Below the pieces are notes generated by a model that was given only the letters and a program-made list of their open reading frames with translations, did no database searches and was not told the DNA's origin. A program made the position numbers and the translations under genes. Of a stretch of DNA of 5,979 nucleotides, positions 5,003 through 5,979 are shown one piece after another (the stretch's first letter is position 1; each line of letters opens with the position of its first letter). The DNA comes from an uncultured Clostridium sp. (lineage in GTDB: Bacteria > Bacillota > Clostridia > Lachnospirales > Lachnospiraceae): NCBI GenBank assembly GCA_900540335.1, contig UQFC01000133.1, forward strand, positions 1 to 5,979. Direction: 5' to 3'.

Positions 5003-5851
5003 ATGAGCTATAAAATCATTGGCGACAGCTGCCTGGATTTGACGGAAGAGTTAAAGAAGGATTCCAGATTTGCCACAGTTCCGCTGACACTTCAGGTAGA
5101 TGATACCATGGTGATAGATGACGATACCTTTGATCAGAAGGCATTTCTCGATTTGGTAAAGGCCAGCGAAAACTGTCCCAAATCTGCATGTCCCTCTCCG
5201 GATGCCTTTAAGCAGGCGATGGAGTGTGACGAGGATGATGTTTATATTATTACACTTTCCAGCCATTTAAGCGGAAGCTACAACAGCGCTGTGATTGGAA
5301 AAGAGCTGTATGAGGAGGAGCACGGAGCAGATCACAAGAATATTCTCGTGATTGATTCCGAATCTGCTTCTGCAGGAGAGCTGAATCTGGCACTGGGAAT
5401 CTGTGAGATGTATGAGGAAGGTCTGGATTTTCAGGCAATTTCTGAAAAAATCATGAAAAAACGGGATGATGAGAATATTTACTTTGTTCTTGACACTCTG
5501 GATTTTCTGAGAAAGAATGGAAGACTGACAGGTCTGCAGGCATTTTTTGCCACAGCGCTTAATATCAAGCCGATTATGGGCGCAGATAAAGGCGTTATTA
5601 TCAAGCTTGATCAGGCAAGGGGCATCAATAAGGCTTTTGCCAAAATGTGCGAGTTTGCTGTGAAGGAAGCAGGAGAGTCTGAGAAAAAGCGTGTGATCAT
5701 CGCTCACTGCAACTGTCCGGAGCGGGCAGCGCAGGTAAAACAGGAGCTGGAAAAACGGGCTTCCTTCCGCGAGATTCTGATTACAGAAACAGCCGGTGTT
5801 GCCACCATGTATGCCGGAGACGGCGGAGTTATTTTATCTATTGAGGGATAA
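5003..5851 (+). CDS. DegV-family (FakB-like) fatty-acid-binding protein
   Basis: A 282-residue cytosolic protein of the DegV fold. Members bind one long-chain fatty acid; FakB proteins present it to the kinase FakA, which makes acyl-phosphate for phospholipid synthesis. Visible family marks are DSCLDLT (8-14), the CPSPDAF loop (63-69, where many members have SQPSP), the carboxylate-binding SSHLSGSYNSA (86-96), DSESASAGE (118-126), LDFLRKNGRLTG (166-177) and IKPIM (188-192). The C-terminal motif reads TAGVATMYAGDGGVI rather than the GPG-type ending of FakB1/FakB2, a variant I associate with Lachnospiraceae DegV paralogues, so the ligand may differ. Length is normal. AGGAGG (4991-4996) fixes the ATG. 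It has its own promoter and terminator, so it is probably monocistronic. No FakA-like kinase lies in the window. Family is sure; ligand and kinase partnership are inference. Confidence 0.93.
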   Translation: MSYKIIGDSCLDLTEELKKDSRFATVPLTLQVDDTMVIDDDTFDQKAFLDLVKASENCPKSACPSPDAFKQAMECDEDDVYIITLSSHLSGSYNSAVIGKELYEEEHGADHKNILVIDSESASAGELNLALGICEMYEEGLDFQAISEKIMKKRDDENIYFVLDTLDFLRKNGRLTGLQAFFATALNIKPIMGADKGVIIKLDQARGINKAFAKMCEFAVKEAGESEKKRVIIAHCNCPERAAQVKQELEKRASFREILITETAGVATMYAGDGGVILSIEG

Positions 5852-5863
5852 GCTGAAAAAGAG

Positions 5864-5925
5864 AAAGACAGCTGCCGGAATGGTTTTTTGGAAAAACCAG
5901 TGTCCGGAAACAGCTGTCTTTTTTT
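5864..5925 (+). terminator. Strong intrinsic terminator after the DegV gene
   Basis: AAAGACAGCTG (5864-5874) pairs perfectly with CAGCTGTCTTT (5911-5921) and runs into seven T (5919-5925). The stem is extended inward by CCGGA/TCCGG (5875-5879 with 5903-5907, past an AAA bulge at 5908-5910) and by GGTTTTT/AAAAACC (5882-5888 with 5892-5898) around a 3-nt loop, 23 pairs in three tiers. The opposite strand also leaves the stem into a T-rich run (complement of 5852-5863), so it may work in both directions. Confidence 0.93.
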
Positions 5926-5979
5926 ATGACATAAAAACGCTCCGCGAGGATCGCCATGGGTTGGAAGAGAATTGGGCTG
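5926..5979. other. Unassigned right-edge sequence, possible start of a gene or interspersed repeat
   Basis: These 54 bases after the terminator hold no complete gene. An ATG at 5956 with GAGGA at 5946-5950 would begin MGWKRIGL and run off the edge, but eight codons cannot support a call. The G+C-rich block CGCTCCGCGAGGATCGCC (5938-5955) contrasts with its A+T-rich left flank. On the complementary strand it reads GDPRGAF in an open frame, a type of phrase I associate with short intergenic repeats in related genomes. Neither reading can be settled here. Confidence 0.2.

Noticed and set aside
5956..5979. Partial gene starting at ATG 5956
   Set aside because: Only eight codons lie inside the window and no promoter is seen between the terminator and this ATG.

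Overview
The window looks like chromosomal DNA of a Clostridia-class Firmicute, most likely a Lachnospiraceae (Clostridium cluster XIVa) gut anaerobe. The grounds are strong AGGAGG-type ribosome sites, sigma-A-type promoters, moderate G+C, a DUF5721-type protein (a family I associate with Lachnospiraceae), a DegV protein with an atypical C-terminal motif, and a perfect CIRCE operator, the HrcA heat-shock site. This assignment is inference from protein and signal style; no 16S or other marker is present.

Layout: (1) Positions 1-273 hold a noncoding-looking tandem array of a 51-bp unit, five full copies and a partial sixth, probably continuing beyond the left edge. (2) A sigma-A-like promoter at 349-377 precedes a probable three-gene + strand unit: a Cof-type HAD phosphatase (405-1187), a membrane-anchored SurA/PpiC-like foldase (1297-2268) and a small DUF5721-like protein (2290-2781). 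(3) A near-ideal CIRCE element (2794-2820) follows, then a strong promoter (2828-2856) and a leader with a 5'-end hairpin (2867-2889), driving htpG, the Hsp90 chaperone (2918-4918). (4) An extended -10 promoter (4923-4950) drives a DegV-family fatty-acid-binding protein (5003-5851), which ends at a strong intrinsic terminator (5864-5925). (5) The last 54 bases hold no assignable gene.

All five recognised genes are on the + strand. The theme is partly protein quality control: an extracytoplasmic foldase homologue and cytosolic Hsp90, with htpG apparently in the HrcA regulon. The HAD phosphatase, DUF5721 protein and DegV have no clear functional tie to that theme.

I do not see a convincing undescribed multi-gene system. 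The points most worth a second look are the 51-bp array with its nested inverted repeats, the CIRCE/promoter/leader arrangement of htpG, the Bacteroidetes-like HtpG type with a long charged linker, and the apparent loss of parvulin active-site histidines in the foldase homologue.
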